Part shown: piece after piece, positions 10,939-22,029 of the stretch
Position numbering within the stretch: position 1 is the stretch's first letter
How the letters are laid out: the number at the start of each line of letters is the position of its first letter
NCBI GenBank assembly: GCA_963971225.1
Contig: OZ020269.1
Coordinates: forward strand, 98,750,405 to 98,814,404
DNA length: 64,000 bases
Origin: Melieria omissa
Lineage: Eukaryota > Arthropoda > Insecta > Diptera > Ulidiidae
Reading direction: 5' to 3'
The notes under the pieces: model-generated
The model's database searches: none
The model's input: only the letters and a program-made list of their open reading frames with translations
Told to the model about the DNA's origin: nothing
Position numbers and translations under genes: made by a program

Positions 10939-12165
10939 CACAGTGTGACAATTATGTATTAAGACTCGAAGCTTCAACCTTTCTCTACTAACTGTCAAAA
11001 TTTCATGACATTTGGTTGACATTTAATATTTAGTAAAATTCATTTTGCAAAACACGTTTTCATTTGGAGCAAAGAGCGGTCATTAAATTCCATGCAAAAA
11101 TTGGTAAAAGTCCATCAGAAACTTTCCGAATGATGCAGCAAGCATATGGCAATGCTTGTTTATCAAGATCGAGTGTTTTTTTGGCATAAACGTGTTGTGG
11201 TTGGCAGAGAGTCGCTGGAAGATGATATAAAAGAAGTAACGCCAATTTCAATTCGGACGCCGGAAATGATCCAGAAAGTTCGTGATTTTATTGCAGAAGA
11301 CCGCAATGCTTCACTAAAAATGATGGAAGAGGCCTTAAACATCAACAGAGAAACTATCCGACTCATTCTTCACGAGGATTTGTGCAAAACAAAGGACTGC
11401 CGCAAAATTTGTTCCACACACATTGAACGAGGAGCAAAAATTAATGATAGTCAGTCATTCTAGAGACATCATTGCAGCCGCAGATAATGATCCAAACTTC
11501 CTGAAAACAATTGTTACGGGTGATGAAATGGTGTTTCCAATATGATCCAGAAACCAAGCGTCAAAGTGCGGAATGGAAATCAAAAAACTCACCACAAGCC
11601 AAAAAACACGAAAAGTTCCATCAAAAATCAAAACAATGCTCATCATATTCTTCGATAGCAAAGAAATTATCCACAAAGAATTTGTTCCAACTTGTCAAAC
11701 AGTTACTGCAGCATATTACCTCGAAGTTTTGAAGCGTTTGATGGCCAGAATCCGTCGTATTCGACCAGAATACCGCGATCCAAAAAGTTGCACGATAATG
11801 TACCGAGTCACATAGCACACATTGTTCGTTAATTTTTGGCTCGGAATCAGGTCTGTTTGTTGAATCATCTGCCGCATTCACCTGATTTGGCACCGTGTGA
11901 CTTCTCTTTGTTCCCGAAACTGAAATTGAAGTTGAAAGGATGCTTCTTCGATGACATTCAGACCATACAACGGGCTTCGACGAGGCACTGGAGGAAATTT
12001 CGAAAAATGAGCTGGAACACGCGTTTGAATCACTATTAAATCGATGTAACAAGTGTATTGAATCTGGAGGAGAATATTTCGAATAATTATACCGAAAAAT
12101 TAGCAGATATCGTGTTTTAATTGTGTTTTCTAGAGGCAGTTTTAATACATAATTGTCGCACTGTG
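10939..12165 (+). mobile_element. Mariner element with complete ends, 1227 bp
   Basis: Inverted repeats are CACAGTGTGACAATTATGTA plus TTAA on the left (10939-10962) and, reverse complemented, CACAGTGCGACAATTATGTA plus TTAA on the right (12142-12165), with one mismatch. TA flanks both ends (10937-10938 and 12166-12167). The length and the TA duplication fit the mariner family. The transposase inside is broken. Confidence 0.93.
11075..12086 (+). pseudogene. Mariner transposase, DD34D, frameshifted
   Basis: The product would be the cut-and-paste transposase of the surrounding element. Spread over several frames it shows an N-terminal helix-turn-helix region (EQRAVIKFHAKIGKS, then FFWHKR), a linker (RTPEMIQKVRDFIAEDRNASL), the first catalytic Asp in VTGDE near 11520, the second in LHDNVPSH near 11792, and the third in HSPDLAPCDF near 11900. 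Counting codons, 34 residues separate the second and third Asp, so it is DD34D. It ends ESGGEYFE at 12086; total length about 337 codons is normal. Frameshifts near 11160, 11530 and around 12000, and a stop just after HIAHIVR, disable it. The three catalytic residues themselves are kept. I could not place the subfamily with certainty. Confidence 0.9.
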
Positions 12166-12930
12166 TATTTGTCTCTCTAAACAAAAATTATATAATTTTT
12201 CGCTACAGTAGAAAAAAATCAATCAAAATAGTTGAATTCTGAACAAATTTTTAGTAGATGTTTTCAGAAATTTGTTATTTAAAGAGAACTTGAAAAGACA
12301 AAAAATTTATTCGGAGCTAAGAGGAAACAAAAAGAAGTTTCCATCCTTCAAGCGAATGTTTAATTTTTGAAAAGCTTATTACAAAAAATACAAAAAGTTC
12401 ATTGAAATATTTACTTTGTACAATAAACTTCTGAAAAAGATATCAAAGGGTCTTAACCCAGAAGAACTTACGACAATCATTTTCTGCGGCAATACAATAT
12501 ATCTCTTGCTAGAATTTAACTCAGCATCACTTCTCCTTAGATACAATTTATCATCTTCTGTTATAATAAATTTCTTTATTCGACGAAAGTTCAATTTGTT
12601 TACTTGTTGGATGTTACAAAAAGTCCCTTCGTCAAATATCATCTGTGCTCTGACGTAAGCTTAATTTTACCTTTTATTTTCAGAAACTTTTAGATAGTCT
12701 TTTCTTTTTCAAATGTCAAACCTTCAGCAAAACTTATGTGAGAAACTTGTCAATTAGACATGATTTAGTGCACGATTTTTCGATTTCGATGCCCCTCAAC
12801 CTCTCACTTTATGCGGTTTGGAGAAAAAGCGCATGAGCCAAAATTCACAAAAAAGCTGGCAAATTCGACAAATTCTCCACAGCTTCTCAGAAGTTGCTCT
12901 TAGAGGGTTAAAATATATGAATGATCCCCA
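12166..12930. other. AT-rich DNA without recognised features
   Basis: Two overlapping opposite frames of 80-87 codons occupy 12379-12658, but neither has a recognisable domain and each is the shadow of the other. No repeat, RNA or mobile-element end could be identified. Confidence 0.5.
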
Positions 12931-13375
12931 CTAGTTTTCTCTACTGAATATTTCTTTCAAACATATTTTTACCCTATCTCCAACCTTTGATGGGGCTCCC
13001 ATGCAAAAAGGTCGTTTTTATAAAATAGGCTCCCACTGCTCCCATGTTGCCCCCGGCCGTGTCAAATGTATGACCGACACCTATTTATTTTCCCTTCTGA
13101 ATGCTTTTTCCAAACATACCTACCCGCTATCACCAAGTCTTAAGGGGGCTGCCATACAAAATTGACCAATTTCTAAACCGATTTAAATTATTTATTCAGC
13201 GATCACCAACATTCTTCAGTACAAAAAATACAAAATTAATGAAGGTTCAGAAATTCACCATCAGAGGGCGGACCCCATACGATCGGATTTGAGACGTTGC
13301 CAACTTTTGGGTTTCTACAAAGTAAAAATCAAAATGTATTGTCGAAACCCCATTAACCTTCCCATTTTGAATATA
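12930..13375. repeat. Dispersed repeat with internal tandem duplication
   Basis: Two diverged units of about 140 bp follow each other: TTTTCTCTACTGAATATTTC... to GGGGCTCCCATGC (12935-13005) and TTTTCCCTTCTGAATGCTTT... to GGGGGCTGCCATAC (13088-13157). The right part, 13172-13371, is the intact version of the repeat split by the I-like element at 6126-7213. The DD41D element is inserted at its right side. Confidence 0.65.
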
Positions 13376-14618
13376 CAGGGTTTTCCAACAAGAGGTGTTA
13401 TTTTGGTATTCAAAGAAAATGTAATTTTTTGAGATAAATGATCGGATGTTTATTTCATAATAAAGAGGAAGGTACGCCGTTAATAATGAAAAACCATATC
13501 AGCCAAATGGCCACCACGACCACGCTTACAGGACCATATCCTTTTCATGAAATTTTCCATAACCAAATCGCAAAGTGGCTGCCCTATGTCCTCGATAGCC
13601 TCACGAATTCTATCTTTGAGGTCTTGAATCGACGCTGGGCTGTTGGCGTACACCTTATCTTTCACATGGCCTCAAAGTGGAAGAAGTCGCAAGGTTTTAA
13701 ATCACAAGATCACGGTGGCCAATTGTGATCACCTCTTCCAGAGATAACACGGTCCGGAAACTTTTCCCGTAAAAGAGCAATGGTTTCGTTGCTTGTGTGG
13801 CACGTAGCGCCGTCTTGTTGAAAGTAAACGTTGTCAAACGTTGATCAATACCATCCAATTGTTGATCCAACCTCATTTTCGAAAAATGACCCCGCCGGAC
13901 CATAAACCGCACTAAAGAGTCACATGTTGAAGATGGAGAGGCTTCTCAACAATAACTCTTGGGTTTTCCGAGCCCCAGATGCGACAATTTTGCTTGTTGA
14001 CGTAGCCACCGAGGTGGAAATGGGCCTCATCAGTCAAGATGATTTTTCGATGGAATTCCGGATCATTTTCATGCATTTCAAGGACCCAATCAGCAAAGAC
14101 ACGACGTTGTTGATGATCGGTCGGCTTGAGTTCTTGTGTTAACTGAACTTTATAAGCCCTAAGACCCAAGTCTTTATGCAAAATACGGTGTAATGACGTT
14201 TTCGGAATGCCCAATTCCAAAGAACGACGAGGAATCGACAAACCTGGGTCTTCTTCACATTTTGGGCTACAGCAGCAATATTCTCAGTTGTTCTTGAGCG
14301 ACGTGCACGGGTTTTATTCTTCACATCACTAACTTGTCCCAACAGCTCGAATTTTTCCACCAATTTCTGTATTGCGGTCCGACAAGGTGCTTCACGACGA
14401 CCCAAAAATGCTTTAGTTTTGCGAATTGTAACTGAAAGATTTTCATCATTTTTGTAGTGAATTTTAATAATTTCAATGCGTTTTTGAAACGTGTATCGTT
14501 CCATTTTCAGTAATGACGTAGTTTCTACTTGTCAAATGTCAAAGAATAAAAGCTTCAAAAGTGGCAGCTACTGAAATACCGGGTGATTCAAAATAACACC
14601 TCTTGTTGGAAAACCCTA
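13376..14618 (-). mobile_element. Rosa-type (DD41D) mariner element, complete ends, 1243 bp
   Basis: The left end carries AGGGTTTTCCAACAAGAGGT and the right end its reverse complement; the match extends for about 28 bp through GTTATTTTG. TA dinucleotides flank the element (13374-13375 and 14619-14620). The outermost base differs between ends (C versus T). The transposase lies on the minus strand and has decayed. Rosa elements are known from tephritid flies, which supports the guess about the host. Confidence 0.9.
13480..14504 (-). pseudogene. DD41D mariner-type transposase, frameshifted
   Basis: The start codon at 14504 opens a helix-turn-helix region (MERYTFQKRIEIIKIHY, later RTAIQKLVEKF). 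After a frame change near 14240 the protein continues SIPRRSLELGIPKTSLHRIL, then the first catalytic Asp in ILTDEAHFHLGGYV. A second frame change near 13910 leads to the second Asp in YFQQDGATCHTSNE and the third in CDLKPCDFFHF. Counting codons directly gives 41 residues between the second and third Asp, one of them an in-frame stop after NWPP. A further stop and frame change near 13665 precede the C-terminal part KDKVYANSPASIQDLKD to the end (MVFHY). About 342 codons in total, the usual length. Two stops and three frame changes make it inactive, although all three catalytic residues are still encoded. Confidence 0.9.
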
Positions 14619-15240
14619 TAACCCTATATGTTACTTCTAAATGTTTGATAGATTAAATTACAAATAATTTAAACAAACGTTTAAGTCAAACACTGTTCCA
14701 TCACCAACATAACAGTGAATAGAACCGAAGACTTCTGGCCGGGAAACCTAAATTTGTTATCATGAAATTTAAACTGGAGATACATGTTAAAAAGTGAAAC
14801 TCCTTTGAGACGGATTTTTCATTGATCTCAAAGTTGGTGAAAATGCTCCAAATCAAACAAAAAATTGGACATAAATTTTTCATTTCTTCGAAAATCAGAA
14901 ATTAATGTGCCCAACAATGGGTTAAGGTTCCTATCCGAGAAAACCATGAAAAAACATGAACCGATTGACTTGAAAATTTGCCAAAACCCTTGAAATCACA
15001 AACAATTTAATACTCCTTTAACAGTTTGTATGAAGAAATTTGTTTTTTTTACGCATTTTACTTCAAGTTTGGTAAAAATACTTTCAATTGTGAAATAATT
15101 CGATGTGTTTTTTATTTTTTCGAAAATCAAAATCTGACGTGCTCAACGCCGGATTAAAAATTTGTTTTAAGACATAAGGCGTAAAAAAATCAGTTTAGTT
15201 TTTTTAAATGTACCTACAGTTCAAATTTTTTTTGTAGCTT
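14619..15240. repeat. AT-rich stretch with a diverged internal duplication
   Basis: The phrase TTTCTTCGAAAATCAGAAAT followed by GTGCCCAACAATGGGTTAA (14883-14925) recurs changed at 15115-15155 (TTTTTCGAAAATCAAAATCT, GTGCTCAACGCCGGATTAA), a period of about 232 bp. No coding signal. The end has GGACGATGATGAATCAGTAA leading into short CAGT repeats at 15270-15288. Confidence 0.5.
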
Positions 15241-16786
15241 CAGCGGTTTGGGCTGGACGATGATGAATCAGTAAGTCAGTCAGTCAGATTACTGATTACA
15301 GATTACCAAAATCATGCAAAGCCCTCATCTTTTGAAATTCCAGGTTGTACCTCACCTTAATCTCACCATACCTCAACCTACCTTACCTTTCAACCCCCTT
15401 AAGTTACCTCACCTTGTATGAGTTTTCACAACTGACTTAATCAAACCAACTGCTGTGAAGGCTTCGTCCTTTAGCCGCCTTAATGCGAAACATGTTAACC
15501 CACGCATAAATGCCAACAAATCTTATTTGTACAGCAACAAATTCACTACCATTCATGTTGAAACTTATATCATCATCCCCTAACAAATCACTGGGTTCCC
15601 TTTAGAAGAGTAACACAAAAATGCTAAAACTTTCAAACGCCTCCGTACGCTGGGGTACAAGAAATTGAAGCAAGCAAAAACAACCCCGAAAATATTTTGT
15701 CAAAGGCGCAACAAAGCCTGACGCAGACATGAAATCACTTTCACACCATTCAAATCACTTCAGCGCCTGTTCGGCTTTGCACGCAACCCAAGGAAATGCC
15801 GACGGCATTTGGACGCCAATAAAACTGCGCAGGAATTTGCATTTGCTTTCAAGCTATTTTTTCGTTTAATCTTTTAGGCTTTTGCGGGTTAATGCCGGGG
15901 ACAGATTTTGTTATATTTTTTTATAGGTTTACACATTTTTTGTGTTTAAATGGTTTTGTTTTATGAGAAAAGGCGTTTAATTGTACCAGGTTTTATCTCT
16001 CGACTTGTGAGCCAAACACAAACAAAAAACAAAAATAACTGTTGACATTATAATAATAATTTTTAATTGCTTACAAAAACAAAACAATGTTTGTGCTACA
16101 ATCACAAAAAATGAGATTTTTTTGTTATTATTTTTGGCCGAAAGGGGGGTTTACTGACTTCAAGCGCAAGTTTCAGACATTTAAACTTGTGAGTGGGCGC
16201 TTGCATGTGTGTGTGAGTGCTACATGTGTGTGTTTGTGTGTCTATGTCGCAAAAGGATCATTTCAAACACACAATGGGTAATTAACATTTTTGCTATTTT
16301 GTTGTTTCTTTTCGTTAACCAAAACCCACACATTGCTGTTGCTTACATTCTGGCACTGAGTAAAAAAAAAACAACATTAGCAACAACAACACTCGGCACT
16401 CGCAAAAAAAGGGACTTTCAACATTAATTTTTTTTTGCGGTTTTTGCATTCGACTGCACTTTGGGTCGCTGTCTGAGGCGTTGTTATTCGTTTGGGTTTT
16501 CTTTATGGCCTGTTTTTGTTGTTGTTATTGTAGCTACTTGTGGTTGTTTCTGCTGCTGTTGTTGTTGTGTGGGCTAACATGCGCTTTTAATTCATTTTTT
16601 TCCCTACTCAAATATTTTTTCTGTGGGCTCATTTTGTGGGCTTTCATTGAGGTTTTTCTGGTTGTTGGTGTTGATTTTTTGTTTTAATTTTCATTATTTT
16701 TTGCAGTCATTTGGTTTTCAACACCTGCAACCGAGCGTGAATTAAGTGCTTTAGATTTTCTTCATTTAACACTTAATTCTTTTACA

Positions 16787-16825
<39 letters not shown>

Positions 16826-17640
16826 AGCAATGGAGAAAGTTGGCAAAAAAGGTGTCGAAAAGGAAATGAGTTGGTTTTTTTTTTTGAGGTTAGGTTTACT
16901 CGTGTGAGTGGCTGGTGTGTTTGTGTCGAGCATTAACACGTTTTAACATTTTCATTACAAATGGTTTAAAGTGAAGTGGAATTTGCAGAGCGAGAAAAAT
17001 ATGGAGACCCTAAATAAGTTAAAATAAGAAATTCCAACAATATTAAATTAAATATTAAAAATTTTATTAAATATTTTTGAAATTAGTTTACAAAAATAAA
17101 CTATAAGCTGATAAAATTGCTGCTTTAAACTACAAATGATCGACATAAAGCTAAGAACAAGTTTGACAAGTTCATTTTGTATAGAAAATCATTATAACTG
17201 TAAGGAAAACATTATGTAGAGATTTGAAAAATTTATACTTCTTTCATAAATGATGTTTTTTCTAATTTTTTCATGCAAAATTAAAGACTGAGTACCATAT
17301 TTTTCTCATGTTTTTATGACTCAGAAGTTTACTTTCTCTACAAAAAATGACATCATTAAAATTTTCTTAAATATAAACCCAACGAAACCCAACCCAATGA
17401 AACGAAACCAATGCAAAAGTCGCTGGGAAATGGCTAAGAAGGCGACAAAGTTATTTTAGGTAGAGAAAGGAAAAAAGAAGATAATGTCTTTGATAAAAAA
17501 ACCAAGTGGAAGAAACTCAGTCTAAGTCATGCGGTAAAAACGCGCGAAGCCAAAATTTGTACTTATTTAACTGGTCATAACCGTTGTCGGCCCTAAGATT
17601 TGTAGAACTACCAAATCTGGTAATCCGTTGTTATGGGTTA
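15241..17640. other. Non-coding DNA with short repeats
   Basis: No supported gene. ACCTTACC and ACCTCACC words recur at 15345-15412. TTG runs lie at 16515-16570, and a perfect CA repeat of about 30 bases at 16789-16819. The frames at 16087-16687 are low-complexity (Cys, Phe, Val rich). From 16980 the DNA is AT-rich without structure until the tandem array begins. Confidence 0.55.
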
Positions 17641-18530
17641 GTATAAAGTATGAAGCTTAGTATTAAAGTATATCGGGAAGTATTGCAGAAAAAACCTATA
17701 TGAAGTTTTTTAAACTTATGATTCAGACAGTATGAAATGAAAAATCATTCATAAGAGTCTTATTGTACAAGGAAGAAGACTCTTTTCATATGTTAGACAC
17801 TCTGAACAATAGTCCAAAATATAGTAAGAGATCGTTGTGCAAAGTAAAAGTAGATGATGAGATGTGATAATGTCTTAGGAACTTATGTTTCAGACAATAT
17901 GCCCGAAAAACCTACGCACATACATACTGATTTCTTTACATACTACATCTTTTTACATATATGTAAGAAGATTCTTTTCACATGTAAGATACTCTTAGCA
18001 GCAGCCCGAAATATGGCAAGAGGTCGTAGTCTAAGCAAACTATGTAAGACAGACCATTCGAATTAGTGGAATGGCTCAAATTAAGTCTTGGGAACTTATG
18101 ATCCAAACAAGATGCTCGAGGAACCCCATCATCATCAAATTCATGATAATCTTTTTCCATATGTAAGAAGACTGGGAACCCCTCTTAGGGACAGTTCAAT
18201 ATATGGTTAGAGATCATTATGTCTAACTATGTAGTATAATATGTAAGGTAGACTGTTCGAGTTAGGGTAATGACCAAGATGATGTCTTGAGAATTTATGA
18301 TTCAAACAAGATACTTAAGAAACCCCATCATCATCAAATTCCTGCTAATCGATTAAGACGACTGTGTCCCACACTTAGGGACAGGTCGCTACATAGTAAG
18401 AGATTGTTATAGTTAACTAGTAAAATATATAAGGTAGACTGTTCAAGTTAATGGAATGACCAAGATGATATTTTGAGAACTTCTGGATTATGCCAGAGAA
18501 ATCTAAACATTGATACGTAATAATCTGTTT
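17640..18530. repeat. Degenerate tandem array, period about 170-210 bp, five units
   Basis: The phrase GAACTTATGATTCAGACA or a close form recurs at about 17712, 17879, 18091, 18290 and 18476. Each unit also has AGTAAGAGATCGTTATG-like, GTAAGGTAGACTGTTCGAGT-like and, in later units, CCCCATCATCATCAAATTC phrases. Copies differ by many substitutions and indels. Decayed relatives of AAGAGATCGTTATGG continue to about 19140. No coding function is supported. Confidence 0.8.
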
Positions 18531-19290
18531 TGCAAGTAAGAAAGTTGGCATATAAGTATTTATGAAGATAGGTCGAAATTTTTTAGAAGTCGGTGATCAT
18601 ACCCATGAGAGTAAATGTCAAAGTAGATACCCAAGAAAGTAGACTAGTAGTATTCTAGCTATTAGAGTCAAGATGCAAGGTCCATCAACAAAGATTCATA
18701 TTAAATCTTGAGAACAACACAAGAGAAGAAAAAAACTAAACACCTTCGTTATATGTCCATCAGGATGTATGGAAACCTGGACCGGTAGACAGGCCGCTGA
18801 TTCGATACGGTAAGAGATCGTTATGGCTAGCAAAATAAGTAACTCGAGCTTTTAGTGTGAAGGTGTGAAGTCTACCGACCGAGACAGTTTATGGTTGTGA
18901 CACGACAAGTCCGGATAGGATTAATCGAAATATTTTCATTTTTATTTTATAGATTAGACTTCTGAAGACAGTTTTATTCATTAGAGTATTCACATCGAGC
19001 TCGTTACTTTTGTTGTTGTTAGGGTATTCACGATTGTCTTTCCGAAAGTAAGTAACCGTAAGAGGTCCTTATGGACATCAAAATAAGTACAGTAACCCGA
19101 GATATTAGAGTAAAGATGTGAAGTCTGTCCACCCATCATCAAGAACTTCTTAAGAACTTAGAGTTGTGAGAGAACATTCTCTACTTCTATCCTGCTTTTT
19201 CAAGACTATGGTGGTGTTATCGCTAGGATCATCTGGCATTGCTAAAAACCGAATATTGATCAATTGTGGCCATCATAGCCAATTACACTT
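18531..19290. other. Transition zone between two tandem arrays
   Basis: Scattered words from the 5' array (GTAAGAGATCGTTATGG near 18808, AAATAAGTAACTCGAG near 18833, TCGAGT-type words) show it is a further decayed part of that array. No gene is seen. Confidence 0.5.
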
Positions 19291-20410
19291 GTCTACCTAC
19301 GTATGGTTGTGACAGGACATGACATGAGAAACCTAAATGTGCACAACAATCTCTGCTTGAAAGTTAGAAGGCGTAGATACATGGACAGAGGTACACGAAG
19401 TCTCTGCGTTCGATACATAGAATGGATCGAGGAAAATATGTCTGTGTCTGAAGTTACTAACTTGATGCAGAAGAGGGTAGTGGATCCCGAAAACCGTGCC
19501 TCAAGTGTTATAGAAGAACACGAAGTACGAGCCCTGTTTTCGAAGTGTGACAATGAACACAAAGTCTTTGATTTCGATAGAAAGAATGGGTCTAGGAGAA
19601 TTGTTCTGCACCTGAAGTAACTAAATCGATGCCGAAGTTGGTTGAAAATGCCAACAACTGTGTCTCTAACAGAAGTCGCAACGTGACAATGAACACCAAC
19701 ACTTTATCTTCGGTAGAAAGAATGGATGGAAGGAGTGAATGATTCGTTGCGGATGCAGGTAGAAGGTGCCGAAAACCGTGTCTCCAGTAGAAGGATGCAG
19801 TGCATCGAGTCCTGTTCTCGATATATGTGACAATGAACCCGAAGTCTTGGATTCCAATAGAAAGAATGGGTGAAGCAAAATTGGTCTCTGCTTCAAGTAA
19901 CAAATTCGATGCGGAAGTGAGTGGGAGATGCCAAAAATAACTAAAGTCGCAATGGATCAAGTCTTATCCTCAATAGGTGTGGCAATGGACTCCAAGTCCT
20001 TGCCTTCGGTAGAAAGAACGGGTCAAGGAGATCCTATCCACGCCTGATGTGACTCATTCGATGCGGAAGAGGGTGCCAAAGACGGGTCTCCGGTAGAAGA
20101 CAATGAACACGAAGTCTTGAATTCAAATAGAAAGAATGTATCGAGGAGAATTGGTTTGTACTTGAAGTAACTAATTCGATGCTGAAGTGGGTTGGAGATG
20201 CCAATAACTGTTTTTCAGTCTGTCTCTGGCAGAAGTTGCAATGGATCAAGTCTTATCCTCAATAAGTATGGCAATGGACTCCAAGTCCTTGCATTCGGTA
20301 GAAAGAATAGGTCAAGAAGATCCTATCTACGCTTGATGTGGCTGATTCGTTGCGGAGATTGTTGAAAGATTCCGATAACCATAACTCCAGTAGAAGGATC
20401 TAGTGGATCG
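19290..20410. repeat. Second degenerate tandem array, period about 110-170 bp
   Basis: The phrases GACAATGAACACGAAGTCTT, GATAGAAAGAATGGGTC, GAAGTAACTAATTCGATGC and GGTGCCGAAAACCGTGTCTC recur in order; GACAATGAAC occurs at about 19549, 19686, 19829 and 20098, with diverged forms (GGCAATGGACTCC) near 19980 and 20268. The array holds frames such as 19303-19620 (105 codons) and antisense frames of 71-122 codons, which I take as by-products of the repeat because no domain is recognisable and the reading frame is not kept from unit to unit. Confidence 0.8.
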
Positions 20411-22029
20411 AGTATTTAATAAGCAGTTATGAGGTCGTATTTCCTATGAAAAAAGTTTGTGATGTAACAACTTTGATGACAAACTTTGAGAACTTATATT
20501 TCGGACCGGAATTTGGCAAGTAAGATGACTGAATTTGAGGACTTATAACATGAAAATTTTTTGTGTTTTAATGTCTGAAATGAGTATCTACAAACGCATT
20601 CTTTGAGCTTTTAAATAACTTAGAAGTTTCTGAAGAAGTTGGGTCTTTATTACGTTTAGAAAAGTGTTTAAATAAAAATAAATTAAAATTTAAAAATTAA
20701 TAAATTTCAGTTTTAGGAAAAAATTCTTTTAAAAATTCTCGGCGCAAAATATCTCTAAAATATCTTCAAGTCAATTTTGATTACTTTAAATATTTTTCTA
20801 AATTTAAAACCCCACATATTTGTACACCAACCACACTTTGCTTGACAGCTGTCAAAGTCTCCTTCAACTTTTCACTTTTCTCTTCTCATTTTGTTTGATT
20901 TTTATTAGCACCCACTTTAACAGCTTTCAAACAAAAACAAAAAAAAAACAAAATTTTTTCTTTACTCTTACGCCACTTGAACACATTAATGTCCCCTACT
21001 CTCCTATGTTTGCAGCGCCATCCGCAACTTTTATGAATGAAATCCGTAAAAGGCCAGAAAAACACACAGATTTGTGTGAAAAGAAGTGAGATTTTATCTG
21101 ACAATAAAAACAACAACAACATGAACAAATCACGGCGTCAGCTACTAAACAATAACAATAATCAAACAACAAAAACAACAACAATAATAGCAAACACCAA
21201 AGGCCACTCCAAGTGCGGCTATTAGCACATTTTAGTGGCAACGCCAGCAGCCGCGACTGTCGACTAGCGTCGCCGCAGCAGCCGTGTTTTGTGCAGCAGC
21301 GCTAAAGTAACAGCAGCACAGCAAATCGCAACAAGTAAACAAAATAAAAACAACAAGAAGAGCAGAAAAAAATTGTGTAGAAGCGTAACGGCAGCACGTC
21401 TCGTTGCGGTGTGGCGCGTCACGTCACGGCATGCTGGCCGCCACGCCACGCCACGCCATGCCACACCATGTCGTCAAGTTCGTCATCAGTAGCAACAACA
21501 ACATCGCCAATGTTGTCGTCAGCGCATTTTTCATTGAAGACGTTGCCGTTGCTGCCCTTTTTGCCGCCTTCGCGCAAAAATCTTCGTTGCGTTCAGCGGT
21601 TTGAATGGAGTCAACAGCAACAACAACAACAACAACGTCAACGGCAGCAGCAGCAACGGCAGCGTCATTATATTTAGCTACCACAAAAACAACAACAAAC
21701 CGAAAATTTGCTAGCAATTTGCCGTAGTGACTGGTTGGTCGACGAGGTGGTGAGGTGGAGGTGAAGGAGGGGGAGCAAAAAGCGTCATTCATGGCTTTGT
21801 GGTTGCTATTTTTGCTGGTATATTATTGCTGTTTTTGTAATGTTTTGCGCTCAGTGCAGCGCGTATAAAAAAGCAACAAATTGAAAATTAAAAAAATTGA
21901 ATTATTTCAAATTCACTCTACAGTCCATAGCTTAGTTTCTATATTATTCCGCTGAGTTTTTGCCATTTTGATTCGTTTCTTTAACACTAGACTGCCCGAA
22001 AAAGTTCAAATGAACTTTTATAGTCTTTA
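20411..22029. other. Non-coding DNA, locally GC-richer with CAA/CAG runs
   Basis: No supported gene. 20640-20960 is AT-rich. 21100-21200 and 21610-21700 hold CAA/AAC and CAG runs. 21225-21480 is unusually GC-rich for this window, with a tandem CACGCCACGC run near 21440-21465. A TATAAAAAA box-like word stands at 21865 downstream of this GC-rich part. Without an initiator or a gene after it, I do not call a promoter. The opposing frames of 66-122 codons are repeat readings (Val/Ala or Gln strings). Confidence 0.45.

Noticed and set aside
11621..12184. Minus-strand open frame of 187 codons
   Set aside because: It is antisense to the mariner transposase and shows no domain of its own.
19303..19960. 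Frames of 105 and 122 codons in the second tandem array
   Set aside because: They follow the repeat units but the reading frame is not preserved between units, and no domain is recognisable.
21865..21873. TATA box after a GC-rich stretch as a gene promoter
   Set aside because: No initiator at the expected distance and no coding exon follows; TATA-like words are common in AT-rich DNA.
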